A stretch of 64,000 bases of DNA from assembly GCA_963805715.1 (NCBI GenBank), contig CAWDVK010000005.1, positions 62,001-126,000 on the forward strand, read 5' to 3'. Of the stretch, positions 25,394 to 33,319 are shown piece after piece. The DNA comes from CAWDVK01 sp963805715 (GTDB lineage: Bacteria > Actinomycetota > Actinomycetes > Streptosporangiales > Streptosporangiaceae). The position numbers were made by a program, and so were the translations under genes. How positions within the stretch are numbered: the first letter of the stretch is position 1; each line of letters starts with the position of its first letter. The notes beneath the pieces are model-generated. The model saw only the letters and a program-made list of their open reading frames with translations, did not search any database and was not told where the DNA came from.

Positions 25394-26472
25394 CGGTTCT
25401 GCCTCTCGCCGGACAGGATCTCGGCGAGGTCGAAGCTGACCGGCTCCTCGAGCTGGCCGAAGCCGCAGGAGCGCGGGTCGCGGTCCGGCCGCCAGCGGGA
25501 GAACTGGGCGGTGTGCCGGAACCGGGTGCCCTCCATGTGCTCGTAGCGCACCTCAAGGACTCGCTCCGGCCGCAGCGGCACGAACGACAGGTCCTTGCCG
25601 GCGTTCCACCGGCTGGTCTCGGCCTCCCGCGGATGGCGGACATCAGGCCGTTGCGCCGTCCAGTTCCACGGGTGCTGATCGAAGCTGGTGACCAGCGGCT
25701 GCAGCTCTTTCCAGAGCTGCCTGCGCATGGCCATCGGGAACGCGCCCACGACGCCGACGCTGGCCAGGTTGCCGTCGGCGGTGTAGAGCCCGAGCAGCAG
25801 GGAGCCGATCGCGTCATCGCCGCTCTTGTGCGGCCGGTAGCCGGCCACCACGCAGTCGGCGGTCCGCTCATGCTTGATCTTGAACATGATCCGCTTGTCC
25901 TGCTGGTACGTCCCGGCCAGCGGCTTGGCCACGATGCCGTCCAGGCCCGCGCCCTCGAACTGGCTGAACCAGCGGACCGCCACGTCCCGGTCCGTGCTGG
26001 CCGGCGTGAGGTACACGGGCGGACCAGCCGCGGCCAGCGCGTCGGCCAGTGCGCGGCGGCGCTCACCGAACGGCAACGGGGTGTAATCAACGTCGCCGAG
26101 CGCGAGCAGGTCGAAGGCGACGAACGAGGCGGGCGTCTGCTCGGCCAGCAGCCGGACCCTGCTGTCGGCCGGGTGGACCCGCTGCAGCAGCGCCTCGAAG
26201 TCCAGCCGCCTGCCCTCGGCGTCGGGGATCACGATCTCCCCGTCGATGACGCAGCGCGGCGGCAGACTGGCCAGGACGGCGGCCACGACCTCGGGAAAGT
26301 AGCGGGTCATCGGCCGCTCGTTGCGGCTGCCGATCTCGACCTCGTCTTCGTCCCGGAAGATGATCGACCGGAAGCCATCCCATTTCGGCTCATAACTCAT
26401 ATCGCCACCGGGAATGTCCTTCACCGACTTGGCCAGCATCGGAGCGACCGGCGGCAGCACAGGCAGATCCAT
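25390..26472 (-). CDS. ligC: ATP-dependent DNA ligase, LigC type
   Basis: Short ATP-dependent DNA ligase of about 360 residues, like mycobacterial LigC, thought to serve backup base-excision or end-joining repair. The adenylation motif I is EPKWDGFR with the nucleotidyl Lys30. Further motifs: GSRNERPMTRYFPEV, CVIDGEIVI, FVAFDLLALG, GLDGIVAKPLAGTY and RIMFKIKHERTADCVV (motif V). A C-terminal OB domain follows (LLLGLYTADGNLASVGVVGAF). I chose the ATG at 26472 because it fits the family N-terminus MDLPVLPPVAPMLAKSV; ATGs at 26481 and 26484 are also in frame. No Ku or polymerase gene is nearby. Confidence 0.92.
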   Translation of the reverse strand: MDLPVLPPVAPMLAKSVKDIPGGDMSYEPKWDGFRSIIFRDEDEVEIGSRNERPMTRYFPEVVAAVLASLPPRCVIDGEIVIPDAEGRRLDFEALLQRVHPADSRVRLLAEQTPASFVAFDLLALGDVDYTPLPFGERRRALADALAAAGPPVYLTPASTDRDVAVRWFSQFEGAGLDGIVAKPLAGTYQQDKRIMFKIKHERTADCVVAGYRPHKSGDDAIGSLLLGLYTADGNLASVGVVGAFPMAMRRQLWKELQPLVTSFDQHPWNWTAQRPDVRHPREAETSRWNAGKDLSFVPLRPERVLEVRYEHMEGTRFRHTAQFSRWRPDRDPRSCGFGQLEEPVSFDLAEILSGERQNR

Positions 26473-26628
26473 GCGCCCCATCATCCCTGACCAGAGTCAT
26501 GGCCGGGCACGCGCACCCGGCGGCCCGGTCGCGGCCCGCCAGGGATGGCGCTAGCCCTTGACGAGCTCGGCGACTGACCCCGCCGGCCGACGGCGTACCG
26601 GCCGGCCGCAGCGGGCAGGACTTGGGCT

Positions 26629-27165
26629 ATGAGCCGACCCGTGCTGTACGTGATCTCGTGTGCTGCCCCGCCGGCCGGCGAGGCCTCCGTCCTGGTCCGG
26701 CTCGGCCAGCAGGCCGGCTGGGATGTGTGCGCGCTGACCACCCCGTCCGGGCGCGCCTTCACCGACGCGGCTGAGCTGGAGCAGCTGACCGGGCACCCGG
26801 TGCGCAGCCAGTACAAGGATCCCGGCGAGCCGGACGTGCTGCCCGAGCCGGACGCGATCATCGTGGCCCCGGCCACCGTGAACACGATCAACAAGTGGGC
26901 GGCGGGGATCTGCGACACCCTGGCGCTCGGCCTCCTCGTCGAGTCGTTCGGCAGGCAGCTGCCCGTCGTGGCCGTGCCCTGCACCAACCGCGCCCATGCC
27001 GCCCATCCCGCGTTCCGGGAGAGCATCCCGAGACTGCGGTCCTGGGGCGTGACGGTCCTGTTCGGGCCGGACGTTTACCCGCTGAACGAGCCAGGCGCGG
27101 CCAGCTCGGCCCCGTTCCCCTGGTCCAGGGCGATCGAGGCGCTAGGCCCGGCCCGGCGGCACTGA
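26629..27165 (+). CDS. Flavoprotein of the phosphopantothenoylcysteine decarboxylase-like family
   Basis: Homo-oligomeric flavin-containing Cys decarboxylase fold, 178 residues. Seen are VLYVISCAAPPAGEA at the N-terminus, VIVAPATVNTINKWAAGICDTLALGLL (the PxxxN-type flavin and substrate region, residues 84-109), and PVVAVPCTNRAHAAHPAFRESIPRL. Members decarboxylate C-terminal or pantothenoyl cysteine or simply bind FMN; the function here is unknown. No partner coaBC domain is present. The stop codon TGA sits inside the first unit of a 14-copy tandem array that follows. Confidence 0.85.
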   Translation: MSRPVLYVISCAAPPAGEASVLVRLGQQAGWDVCALTTPSGRAFTDAAELEQLTGHPVRSQYKDPGEPDVLPEPDAIIVAPATVNTINKWAAGICDTLALGLLVESFGRQLPVVAVPCTNRAHAAHPAFRESIPRLRSWGVTVLFGPDVYPLNEPGAASSAPFPWSRAIEALGPARRH

Positions 27166-27352
27166 GTAGGCGGCACTGAGCAGGCGGCACTGAGCAGGCG
27201 GCACTGAGCAGGCGGCACTGAGCAGGCGGCACTGAGCAGGCGGCACTGAGCAGGCGGCACTGAGCAGGCGGCACTGAGCAGGCGGCACTGAGCAGGCGGC
27301 ACTGAGCAGGCGGCACTGAGCAGGCGGCACTGAGCAGGCGGCACTGAGCGGG
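27157..27352. repeat. Tandem array, 14 x 14 bp, containing the flavoprotein stop codon
   Basis: Fourteen near-perfect units of CGGCACTGAGCAGG, the first with GAGTAGG and the last with GAGCGGG. The first unit encodes the last residues and TGA stop of the flavoprotein (Arg-His-stop), so the array looks like repeated copying of the gene's own end. Because the unit is not a multiple of three and each copy holds a TGA, downstream translation is blocked in all phases. The array lies between convergent genes. There are no spacers, so it is not a CRISPR. Confidence 0.95.
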
Positions 27353-27394
27353 CGGCGCGACGGCGCGGCGCTGGCGCTGCCCGGGCGGCGGTAG

Positions 27395-28199
27395 TCAGCG
27401 GCGCGGCGGCAGCGGGAAGAAGCCGCTCGTCCTGGCGACGTACTCCCGGTAGCCGGGCCGCTCCGCCATCCGGCCCTCCGTGATGGGCTTACCGCTGCCT
27501 CCGGCCAGCAGGAACGTCATGAGGATCGGCGAGAAGACCGTCGCCAGGCCGATCCACGATCCGCAGCTGATCAGGAACAGCCCCCACCACACGCACGCGT
27601 CGCCGAAGTAGTTCGGGTGCCGGGTGTAATGCCACAGGCCCCGGTCCATGACCTGGCCGCGGTTCGCCGGGTCGGCCTTGAACCGGGCCAGCTGCCAGTC
27701 CCCGGCTGACTCGAAGGCCAGGCCGCAGAGCCAGATCGCCAGCCCGATCCAGATCAGTGCCGGGGGAGCGCCGCGCTCGAACATGCCGGCCTGCACCGGG
27801 ACGGAGATCAGCCAGATCAGCCCGGCCTGGGCCAGGAACACCTTCCGCAGCGCGTACGTCGCGCGGCGGCCCGGCGGCGCCTTGCTCAGCATCTCCGCGT
27901 ACCGGGGATCCTCGCCCTGGCCGCGGCTGCGCCAGCCGATGTAGGCCGCCAGCCGCAGCCCCCAGACCACCGTTGCCGCGGCGAGCAGGTCGCGGCGCAG
28001 GCCGGCGCCGTGCCCGGCGGACGCGGCGAGCGCGACGACGGCAGCTACGGCGAAGCCGAGCCCCCAGCTCGACGTCCACCACGTTGAACCGGCCGGCTGT
28101 CAGCGCGATCGCGAAGGTGGCCAGCAGCAGCGCGGTCACCGCCGCGGCGGTGAGCAGCAGGGTCAGGCCGAACGCGGCGAGCGTGCCGCTGGCCATCAC
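27395..28199 (-). pseudogene. DUF1295 (steroid 5-alpha-reductase-like) membrane protein with a one-base insertion
   Basis: Polytopic membrane protein of the isoprenylcysteine methyltransferase/steroid reductase-like group, related to mycobacterial Rv0446c. The N-terminus (MASGTLAAFGLTLLLTAAAV, RFNVVDVE) and the rest (WGLGFAVAAVVALAASAG, VVWGLRLAAYIGWRSRGQGEDPRY, DRGLWHYTRHPNYFGDACVWWG) lie in two frames. Near 28061-28068 one extra C separates GAG from TGGGGGCTCGGC. The length of 805 bases is one more than a whole frame. It is the last of five genes in the lipid operon, with a GTGA overlap with the preceding cfa. A C-terminal ORF from 27970 (191 residues) keeps the core HPNYFGD motif. Confidence 0.82.
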
Positions 28200-29455
28200 G
28201 AGCGCACGGCGGCGATCTGGTGCACGCCCATCCGTCCCTCATCAAAGGCGAGCGCACCGCCCGCCAGGTAGAGCCGCCAGACTCGCGCTGACTCCGGCCC
28301 GATCAGTGCCGTGACGGCATCCCACTGGCGTTCCAGGTTGGCCAGCCAGGCCCGGATGGTGGTGGTGTACTGCTCGCGCATGGCACGGACGCCCACCACC
28401 TCGAGCCCGGCGTCCTCCAGCAGCCCGATCGTCTCGCCGACCGGCCGCATGTGCATGTCCGGTGCGATATAGGCCTCGATGAACTTGCCGCCGCCCGCCG
28501 TCCTCGCCGGGCGGGACATCTGCTGGATCAGCAGCCGCCCGCCGGGCCGCAGCTGCCGGCGAAGCTGACGGCAGAACGCGGGATACTGATCCTTCCCCAC
28601 GTGCTCGCCCATCTCGATCGATGCCGCCGCGTCATAAGGCTCGCCGAGCGGGATGTCCCGGTAGTCCGCGGCGGCGACCGTGACCTTGTCGCCCAGGCCG
28701 AGCTCGCCGATCCGGCGCCGGACGAAGGCGGCCTGCTCGCCTGCCAGCGTCACCGCGGTGACCTTGGTGCCATAGCTGCGCGCCGCGTGAATGGCCAGCG
28801 AACCCCAGCCGCAGCCCACGTCGAGCAGCCGCATGCCCGGGCCCAGCCGCAGCTGCCGGCAGACCGTGTCGAGCTTGTCCCGCTGCGCGTCGGCGAGGGC
28901 GTAGCCGGGATCACTGGACGTCCACAGCGCGCACGAGTAGGCCATCTGCGGGTCCAGGATGAGCTCGTAGAAAGCGGCAGGCACGTCGTAGTGATGAGAG
29001 ATCACGGCGCGATCCCTGCTCCTGCTATGCAGCCGGCCGCTCACCCTGGCCTCGGTAGCCGGTGCCGCCGGGCGCGGGCCGGGGATCCGCAGCGCGATAG
29101 CGGCCCGCACGGCAGCCGTCCATCCCGCGGCCGGCAGCCTGGCGCCGGCCAGTCCCCGGTCCCTGGCCGCCTGCCAGACCGCCCGCAGTCCTTCGGTGAT
29201 GTCACCCTCGACGTCCAGCTCGCCCGTGACATAGGCCTGGGCGAGCCCGAGCTCGCCTGGATGCCAGAGCATCCGCCGCAGCGCCTGGCGGCTGCGCAGC
29301 ACGATGGTCACTGGCGTCTCCGGGCCTGCCTCACTGCCATCCCAGGCCCGCAGGCGCAGCGGCAGGTCGCCGCGCAGCAGCTGCTGGGCTACCGGGAACA
29401 GGACGGCCGCTGCGCCGCCGCTCGGCCTGGCGGCCGTGACTGTCTGCCCGCTCAT
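28196..29455 (-). CDS. Cyclopropane-fatty-acyl-phospholipid synthase, second copy
   Basis: SAM-dependent enzyme that adds a methylene group to unsaturated acyl chains, 419 residues if begun at the ATG at 29455. An N-terminal lipid-binding region (LWHPGELGLAQAYVTGELDVEGD) is followed by SHHYDVPAAFYELILDPQMAYSCALW, SAM motif LLDVGCGWGSLAIHAARSYG, CDxEH-like SIEMGEHVG, and C-terminal YTTTIRAWLANLERQW. AGGAAAGGA precedes the ATG by 9-12 bases. The frame is open into the upstream cfa-like gene with no stop between, so a fusion is possible. It shares the operon with the DUF1295 gene (four-base overlap). Confidence 0.9.
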   Translation of the reverse strand: MSGQTVTAARPSGGAAAVLFPVAQQLLRGDLPLRLRAWDGSEAGPETPVTIVLRSRQALRRMLWHPGELGLAQAYVTGELDVEGDITEGLRAVWQAARDRGLAGARLPAAGWTAAVRAAIALRIPGPRPAAPATEARVSGRLHSRSRDRAVISHHYDVPAAFYELILDPQMAYSCALWTSSDPGYALADAQRDKLDTVCRQLRLGPGMRLLDVGCGWGSLAIHAARSYGTKVTAVTLAGEQAAFVRRRIGELGLGDKVTVAAADYRDIPLGEPYDAAASIEMGEHVGKDQYPAFCRQLRRQLRPGGRLLIQQMSRPARTAGGGKFIEAYIAPDMHMRPVGETIGLLEDAGLEVVGVRAMREQYTTTIRAWLANLERQWDAVTALIGPESARVWRLYLAGGALAFDEGRMGVHQIAAVRS

Positions 29456-30943
29456 CACGCGCCGGTCCTTTCCTGATCTCGAAGAGTTAGCGGTGTTATT
29501 TTGCCGCAAACCTTTCGAGATCTTCTGCCCTGGTGTGCCGGGCCCGGGTCGGCTGAGCAGGAACTGGGAGGCCTGCAGGTAGCCAGACCGGAAGCCGGCC
29601 TCGGAGTAGCTGAGGTACAGGGTCCACATCCGCCGGAACACCTCATCGAAGCCCAGCCGGCCGACCGCATCGGCATTCGCGCAGAACCGCTCCCGCCAGA
29701 TCCGCAGGGTCTCGGCGTAATGCGAGCCGAAGTCCCGCCGGCCGGCCACCCGCAGCCTGGTATGGCCGGCCATGCTCGCCTCGATCGCCTGCACCGACGG
29801 GATCAGGCCGCCGGGGAAGACGTACTTGAGGATCCAGGTCTGGGTCCGGCGGGTCGCCATCATCCGCTCGTGCGGCATCGTGATGGCCTGCAGGCCGACC
29901 CGGCCGCCCGGTGCCAGCAGCCGGTCGAGTACCCGGAAGTACTCCGGCCAGTAGCGCTCGGCCACCGCCTCGATCATCTCCACCGATACGATCACGTCGA
30001 ACTGGCCGGTCACCTCGCGGTAGTCGCACAGCTCGACAGCGACACGGCCGGCCAGCCCGGCCGCGGCGACGCGCTCGGCAGCGAGCGCATGCTGCTCAGC
30101 CGAGACGGTGATGGTGCGCACCACGGCACCGCGCCGGGCGGCGCGGATGGCCAGCTCGCCCCAGCCGGTGCCGATCTCCAGCAGGCGCGTGCCGGGGCCC
30201 GTCCCCGTGACGTCCAGCAGGCGGTCGATCTTGCGGCGCTGCGCCGCGGCGAGGCTGCTCAGGGCATCGCCCGGCGCGCCGGAGGAGGCAGTGACCGGCG
30301 CGCCGGCGTCATCGGACTCGAAGAGCGCGGCCGAGTAGGTCATCGTCTCGTCGAGGAACAACGCGAACAAGTCATTGGACAGGTCGTAGTGCTGGCGCAC
30401 GTTCTGGCGCGCACCGGCCTCATCGGCATCCCAGTCGGCAGGCGGCCGGGAGACATAGACGCGGCGCAGCCATTGCAGCCGGGGCGGCACCAGCGTGTCG
30501 ATCCGCCGGGCCATGGTGGTCAGCAGCCCGGTCAGGTCGTCGGCATCCCAGTCGCCGGCCATGTAGGACTCGCCGAAGCCGATCAGGCCGCGAGCACCCA
30601 CCCGCCGGTAGAACGCGCCCGGCCGGCGCAGGATCAGGGCCGGGGCCGCGGGCCCGCCCCCGCCGAACGACTCGCCGGAGGGCAGCAGCACCCGGATCGG
30701 CATCCGGGCGGCGACTCTGCGCAGCAGCCGGCGGGCCATCGCCGACCGGATGCGCCCGGCCGGCATCGCCGCCACGTCGGGCCACCGGCCGGGGTCGACC
30801 AGCGGGAAGCCAGCCTGGTCCGGGCCCCGGCCGGCGGCCGGGAGATCACCCTGGCTGCCCGGCCCGCCCGGCCGGTGCCGGGTCCGCTGCCCGGCTGACC
30901 GCACTGGCGGCTGAGCGGCGGAGAGGTCGGTTGCCTGGCTCAT
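29456..30943 (-). CDS. Cfa/UfaA1-like fatty acid methyltransferase, first copy, in frame with the second
   Basis: About 495 residues, like mycobacterial UfaA1 (Rv0447c). Motifs are GLIGFGESYMAGDWDADDLTGLL, RQHYDLSNDLFALFLDETMTYSAALF, SAM motif LLEIGTGWGELAIRAARRGA, and IVSVEMIEAVAERYWPEYF. In mycobacteria the UfaA1-type enzyme and the FAD partner (Rv0449c type) make 10-methyl fatty acids such as tuberculostearic acid; the same neighbours are present here. The ATG at 30943 has AAGGAG four bases upstream and overlaps the DUF1365 stop. After FLLSRPG the frame stays open through a polar tail into the next cfa; the neighbouring frame has a TGA overlapping the second cfa's ATG, so an indel may have removed the normal stop. 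Confidence 0.86.
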
Positions 30944-31665
30944 TCGACTCCTTCCTGCGGTGGGTGCGCGGGCCTGGGCGCCACGCGCAGGCCGCGGGCG
31001 TACAGCTTCAGGCCCTGAGCGTGAATGCGGCCGGTCACTGCCGCGGTCGACCAGGGGTGCCGGGCTGCCGAGGCGAGCAGCTGCGCGGGTGTCGCCTCGC
31101 GGCGAACTCCCCGCACGCTGGCCACGAAGGGCGGCGCCGCCGGCCGGTGCAGCGCGATGGTGAGCGCGAGCCGCTGGCCCGGCTCGGGCAGGCTCATCTG
31201 GTAGTCCCCGTCCACCGGGTAGAACGGGGACACGTAGAACTCTTTGGGCACCTGCGCCCGGCCGCGCGCATCGGTGCGCAGCAGATAGCAGTGCCGCTGG
31301 TGATAGGTGTTGTGCACCTCGGCGATCACGCACGCCGGGTCGCCCGAGCCGTCCCGGCACCAGTACACGGTCAGCGGGTTGAACACGTAGCCGAGCACGC
31401 GGGCCTGCGTGAGCATCATCACCTTGCCCCCGTGCAGGTCGATTCCGCTGGCGGCCAGGTAACGATCCACGTTCTCGCGGATGCTGCGGCCGGGGTTACC
31501 CAGATGATCCGCGGCGTGGAAGCTGGCCAGCGGGCGCAGCCAGGACGGCAGCCCGGGCAGGTCGTCGAGGTCCACGAGCCACTGGTACATCCGGTAGGTG
31601 AAGGAATTGCGCAGCGGCGCGGCCCGGACGTGGGTGACCGCGCACTCGTAGATCGCGGCGGTCAC
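30940..31665 (-). CDS. DUF1365 family protein
   Basis: A 241-residue protein of DUF1365, the Rv0448c-like partner in methyl-branched or cyclopropane fatty acid operons; biochemical role not established. Conserved stretches are IYECAVTHVRAAPLRNSFTYRMYQWLVDLDDLP, VMMLTQARVLGYVFNPLTVYWCRD, AEVHNTYHQRHCYLL and KEFYVSPFYPVDGDYQM. The GTG at 31665 overlaps the stop of the FAD gene, and its own stop overlaps the first cfa start (ATGA). Confidence 0.92.
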   Translation of the reverse strand: MTAAIYECAVTHVRAAPLRNSFTYRMYQWLVDLDDLPGLPSWLRPLASFHAADHLGNPGRSIRENVDRYLAASGIDLHGGKVMMLTQARVLGYVFNPLTVYWCRDGSGDPACVIAEVHNTYHQRHCYLLRTDARGRAQVPKEFYVSPFYPVDGDYQMSLPEPGQRLALTIALHRPAAPPFVASVRGVRREATPAQLLASAARHPWSTAAVTGRIHAQGLKLYARGLRVAPRPAHPPQEGVE

Positions 31666-33068
31666 CAGCGTCCGCCCAGCGACTCGGCGGCGGCCAGGCC
31701 GGAGCGGCAGCCGTCCTCGTGGAAGCCCCAGCCGTGATAGGCGCCGGCGAAGGCCAGCACGCCGTCATTGAGCTCCGGCAGCCGGCCCTGAGCGGCGACG
31801 GAGACCGGGTCGTAGACCGGATGGGAGTAATCCATCCGGGCCAGCACGCTGCCTGGCGCGATCCGGTCATCCGCGTTCAGCGTGACCACGTAGTCGGTCC
31901 GGCCCGGCAGCCGCTGCAGCCGGTTCATGTAGTAGCTGACCTGGACCGGGCCCGCTGAGGCGGCGCAGGACGGCAGCGCGTAGTTCCATCCGGCCCGCAC
32001 CCGCGGGCTGGCCGGGATCAGCCGGGAGTCGGTATGCAGGACGGTGGCGTTCCGCGAGTACGTGAAGGCGCCCAGCACCTCGCGCTCGGCCGCGGCCGGA
32101 TCGGCCAGCAGCCGGAGCGCCTGGTCGGGATGGGTCGCGATGACGACCGCGTCGAACCGTGCCGCTCGCTCGGCGCCGTCCTCGTCGCGGTAGCTGACCT
32201 CGGCGCCGCCGCCGACCCGGCGGACGGCGCCGACCGGTGTCCCGGTGCTGACCGCGGTGAGCTGCTTGGCCACCCGCTGCACGTAACTGCCGGACCCGCC
32301 GGTGACCGTCAGCCAGGGCGGTGATCCCGTGACCGACAGCAGGCCGTGCTGCGCGAGGAAGGCGAACAGGTAGCGAGCCGGGTATCGCAAGGCCGTCTGC
32401 GGCGAGCAGGACCAGACGGCGGCCACGAACGGCATGGCGAAGTGCGTGACGAAGTACCGGCAGTAGCGGCCGTCCGCGAGGAACTGGCCGAGCGTCAGCT
32501 CAGCGCCTTCGCCTTCCGCCGAGGGGCCTTCCGCCGAGAGGCCGGCGGCCAGGAGGCCCGCGGCTGACGGGTCGCCAGCTGACGGGTCGCCAGCTGACGG
32601 GCGGCTTGCGCCGGGCGCCCCGCGCGCGAGCAGCTGGCGGGCGCTGCGATGGAACCGGAGGACCTCGCCGAGCATCTTCAGGTAGCGCCCGCGGCCCCGG
32701 GGCAGGCCCGCCGCCAGGCCGGCCAGGCCGCGCTGGCCCGCGTACTGCAGCCCGCAGCCCGCGCAGCTGACGGACATGCTCATCTCGGTTTCCTGCACGG
32801 TGACGCCGAGCTCGGCGAACAGGCGGGTCAGCAGCGGATAGGTCCGCCGGTTATGCACGATAAAGCCGGAGTCGATCGACAGCGCGGACCCGTTCCCGCT
32901 GTCGATCTGGTGCGTATGAGCATGCCCGCCGAGCCGGCGGTCAGCCTCGAACAGGGTGACCTCGTCGGCGCGGGCCAGCACGTACCCCGCAGTCAGCCCC
33001 GAGATGCCGCTGCCGACCACCGCTATGCGGCGCCTAGGCATGGGACCAGGCGCCGCCGCGGCGGCCAT
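31662..33068 (-). CDS. FAD-dependent amine oxidase-like oxidoreductase (Rv0449c-like)
   Basis: Flavoprotein of 468 residues opening the lipid operon. The FAD dinucleotide motif is RIAVVGSGISGLTAGYVLARADEVTLFEAD. It continues with GGHAHT, DSGFIVHNRRTYPLLTRLFAELGV and the C-terminal GVLAFAGAYHGWGFHEDGC. Mycobacterial Rv0449c-type proteins act with UfaA1-type methyltransferases, probably reducing the methylene intermediate; this role is inferred by operon match. Residues about 155-185 carry a low-complexity insert (SAGDP, SAEGP units, 15-bp repeats at 32515-32600) absent from relatives. The start at 33068 lacks a strong ribosome site; MPRRRIAVVG at 33041 is an alternative. The CRP-like site at 33162 lies in front. 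Confidence 0.9.
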   Translation of the reverse strand: MAAAAAPGPMPRRRIAVVGSGISGLTAGYVLARADEVTLFEADRRLGGHAHTHQIDSGNGSALSIDSGFIVHNRRTYPLLTRLFAELGVTVQETEMSMSVSCAGCGLQYAGQRGLAGLAAGLPRGRGRYLKMLGEVLRFHRSARQLLARGAPGASRPSAGDPSAGDPSAAGLLAAGLSAEGPSAEGEGAELTLGQFLADGRYCRYFVTHFAMPFVAAVWSCSPQTALRYPARYLFAFLAQHGLLSVTGSPPWLTVTGGSGSYVQRVAKQLTAVSTGTPVGAVRRVGGGAEVSYRDEDGAERAARFDAVVIATHPDQALRLLADPAAAEREVLGAFTYSRNATVLHTDSRLIPASPRVRAGWNYALPSCAASAGPVQVSYYMNRLQRLPGRTDYVVTLNADDRIAPGSVLARMDYSHPVYDPVSVAAQGRLPELNDGVLAFAGAYHGWGFHEDGCRSGLAAAESLGGRW

Positions 33069-33161
33069 GCTGCCGCCCGCGCGGGTTCCTACCGTGCGTC
33101 ACGGCAACACCCCCTCTGGCTGTCTTGCTTTCCTGGTTCGGTCCCGGCAGGCCTGGCGGAT

Positions 33162-33179
33162 TGGTGACCCAGGTCACAT
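33162..33179. promoter_or_regulatory. CRP/FNR-family operator-like palindrome
   Basis: TGGTGACCCAGGTCACAT contains GTGA-N6-TCAC with six-base symmetric arms GTGACC/GGTCAC. This fits actinobacterial CRP sites (TGTGA-N6-TCACA) except for one outer base. It lies between the divergent lipid operon (start 33068) and the permease gene (start 33320), so it could control either or both. Confidence 0.55.
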
Positions 33180-33319
33180 TCCTGGCCAGCGGATGATCGC
33201 GGTGAGCGGGCGCAACCTTTCGTTCACCTGGGTGCCGTAGTAATCTGCCGCTTTGGCAGTGCCCGGGCATGGGGCGCCCGCTTCCAGGACTACTTCATGA
33301 GCAGAGAGGTCCGGCGGAC

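Noticed and set aside
27075..27344. Repeat protein on the minus strand with PPAQCRLLSAACSV units
   Set aside because: It only reflects translation of the 14-bp array; no start site or conserved family.
27157..27352. Possible CRISPR array
   Set aside because: Repeats are 14 bases and contiguous, without spacers; no cas genes. The same holds for the arrays at 36567, 57033 and 60159.
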